Shown: positions 12,916 through 14,046 of the stretch, one piece after another
Layout of the letters: every line of letters begins with the position of its first letter
How positions within the stretch are numbered: position 1 is the first letter of the stretch
Source of the DNA: JAZNOL01 sp045580815
GTDB taxonomy: Bacteria > Bacillota > Clostridia > RUG12999
Reading direction: 5' to 3'
NCBI GenBank assembly: GCA_045580815.1
Contig: JAZNOL010000117.1
Span: forward strand, 1 to 14,046
DNA length: 14,046 bases
The notes under the pieces: model-generated
What the model was told of the DNA's origin: nothing
The model's database searches: none
The model's input: the letters and a program-made list of their open reading frames with translations, nothing else
Made by a program: the position numbers and the translations under genes

Positions 12916-14046
12916 TTATTTTGTTATAATTTCAATTTCACTCGGTGCGTTTATTTTTGAAACAACCTTACCGTCCTGGATTTTATGCTCAATTTCAATA
13001 TTTCCGTAAGGCGTCGGGAACGTTCCTTTTGCAAATTCCAGATTACCGAGCTGAGGTTTTATTTCAATTTTTTTACATCCCGGCTCAAGAATTTTCACAC
13101 CCAGCACATATCTTGACATAAACGATGCCGGTCCGCTTGCCCATCCGTGACAAAGGCTGTGGCGGTGTTTCTGATAACAGAATTTCCCGTAAGATTTATG
13201 CACATCAATTTTGCCTTCGGGAGCAATTTCGTCAATACGTGCGGCATCTTTTATCCATGCCATATCAAAATCTTCCCAAAAACTTGTTGCTCCCAAATCA
13301 AGCATTGCACCCCAGAAATCGCTGATGATTTCAAGTGCCTCTTTCATCATTCCCTGCTCCCCAAGAGCACACAGCACATAATATCCCATAAACGTAGAAA
13401 GACCCTCTGCACCGTTTTTCAAAATGATATTTTCACAGATTTCTTTTGCTTTATCGGGGTTTGCAAGTGCAACAAGTGCAGAAACCTGCTTGTTTCCGTC
13501 ATATTTTTCGGTTATCTTTTTAAGATTTTTTACTGCTTCATCACACTTCTGTGCAAGGTCAGTTTCACCGAAAATCCTCATAATTTCCGCTGCACGCTTA
13601 AGACACATTATTTGCACTGCACGGAAACCGGCATTTTCATACCCTGTTTCATTTGAACTCCAATCAACAAACAACCGCCCATCAACTTTATATGTACCGT
13701 CTTCATTGATATTGTCAATAATGCGTTTTAGAAGAATTTTCATATAGTCTTTCTGTTCAAAAAGTTTTTCTTTATTGCCAAAATGCATATAAAGGTCGTA
13801 GTGTATAATAATCCACCACATACTGTAACTGGGAATGTTGTTCATCCACATTGTGGGCGGTGTACGGCGAGCAAAATCAAGGCTTTTTCTGACACATTCG
13901 GTGTCACCAAAAACAACAGATGCCGTTGATGTTTCGGGATGCATATCGCCAATCCACACAAGACGGTCACGCTTTATGCCGTCCCAGATATAGTCCTGCA
14001 TATTAAGCTGAACGGTATACGCCGCTGTCTGCCAGATTTTATTAAG
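12916..14046 (-). CDS. Alpha-L-rhamnosidase-like glycosidase (GH78 type), C-terminal part
   Basis: The frame is open to the right edge, so the N-terminus is missing; 376 residues are visible, starting LNKIWQTAAYTV. The first ATG in view (14001) is internal. The pattern is that of the (alpha/alpha)6-barrel of GH78 rhamnosidase-like proteins. It shows WDGIKRDRLVWIGDMHPE near the start (the place of the family's DCPxR(D/E)...GD motif), SMWWIIIHYDLY, LFVDWSSNE, FWEDFDMAWI, and the late block RHSLCHGWASGPASFMSRYVLGV. A beta-sandwich C-terminal domain follows (CKKIEIKPQLG, GTFPTPYGNIEIE). Whether it is secreted cannot be seen because the N-terminus is absent. Substrates in this family are rhamnose-containing plant glycans and related glycosides; this branch is diverse and the substrate is uncertain. 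It ends 51 nt before the -35 element of the SLH gene promoter and shows no clear terminator. Confidence 0.78.
   Translation of the reverse strand, partial: LNKIWQTAAYTVQLNMQDYIWDGIKRDRLVWIGDMHPETSTASVVFGDTECVRKSLDFARRTPPTMWMNNIPSYSMWWIIIHYDLYMHFGNKEKLFEQKDYMKILLKRIIDNINEDGTYKVDGRLFVDWSSNETGYENAGFRAVQIMCLKRAAEIMRIFGETDLAQKCDEAVKNLKKITEKYDGNKQVSALVALANPDKAKEICENIILKNGAEGLSTFMGYYVLCALGEQGMMKEALEIISDFWGAMLDLGATSFWEDFDMAWIKDAARIDEIAPEGKIDVHKSYGKFCYQKHRHSLCHGWASGPASFMSRYVLGVKILEPGCKKIEIKPQLGNLEFAKGTFPTPYGNIEIEHKIQDGKVVSKINAPSEIEIITK

Noticed and set aside
13147..13656. Plus-strand 169-codon open frame opposite the GH78-type gene
   Set aside because: Antisense to a well-supported glycosidase; Cys/Phe/His-rich and without a start signal.
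1..14046. CRISPR arrays, tRNA/rRNA genes, insertion sequences, attachment sites, phage-defence or toxin-antitoxin modules
   Set aside because: I looked for regular spaced repeats, terminal inverted repeats, transposase or integrase motifs and small paired genes; none were found.

Overview
The window reads as a chromosomal segment of a low-GC, Gram-positive, probably anaerobic Clostridia-type bacterium (Eubacteriales/Oscillospirales-like). Reasons: a SigH/Spo0H-type sigma factor with the family's core motif, an S-layer-homology (SLH) surface protein, consensus SigA promoters with 17-nt spacers, A/G-rich Shine-Dalgarno sites, AT-rich intergenic DNA, and lepA and hemW close together. The assignment is inferred from gene content; no rRNA or other taxonomic marker is present.

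Layout. (1) 1-944, minus strand: a zinc-ribbon protein (3' end off the window) downstream of sigH, which has a perfect TTGACA-N17-TATAAT promoter. (2) 1232-2038, minus: a metal-dependent amidohydrolase with its own promoter, divergent from glyA. (3) 2289-3527, plus: glyA (serine hydroxymethyltransferase), ending in a hairpin. (4) 3602-8692, plus: a tight four-gene run rarA - lepA - GH43-like protein - hemW. The gaps are 4 nt between rarA and lepA, an 8-nt overlap between lepA and GH43, and 10 nt between GH43 and hemW. The run ends at a strong bidirectional terminator. (5) 8787-12791, minus: a 1334-residue secreted SLH protein with a long unassigned middle, a Lys/Glu/Pro-rich linker and a C-terminal beta-helix-like segment. 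(6) 12916-14046, minus: the C-terminal part of an alpha-L-rhamnosidase-like (GH78-type) enzyme running off the right edge.

How the genes fit together: glyA feeds one-carbon metabolism. rarA acts in replication-fork maintenance, lepA in translation, and hemW in heme trafficking or radical-SAM chemistry. The two carbohydrate-active proteins and the surface protein suggest a glycan-using lifestyle. The GH43-like protein has no signal peptide, so it probably acts on oligosaccharides already inside the cell.

I found no CRISPR array, mobile element, RNA gene, toxin-antitoxin pair or phage-defence cluster, and nothing that is convincingly a new system. The most unusual points are the glycosidase-like gene translationally embedded between lepA and hemW, and the architecture of the large SLH protein. 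No gene-free stretch exceeds 300 bases; the longest (945-1231, 287 nt) holds the sigH promoter and an imperfect dyad.
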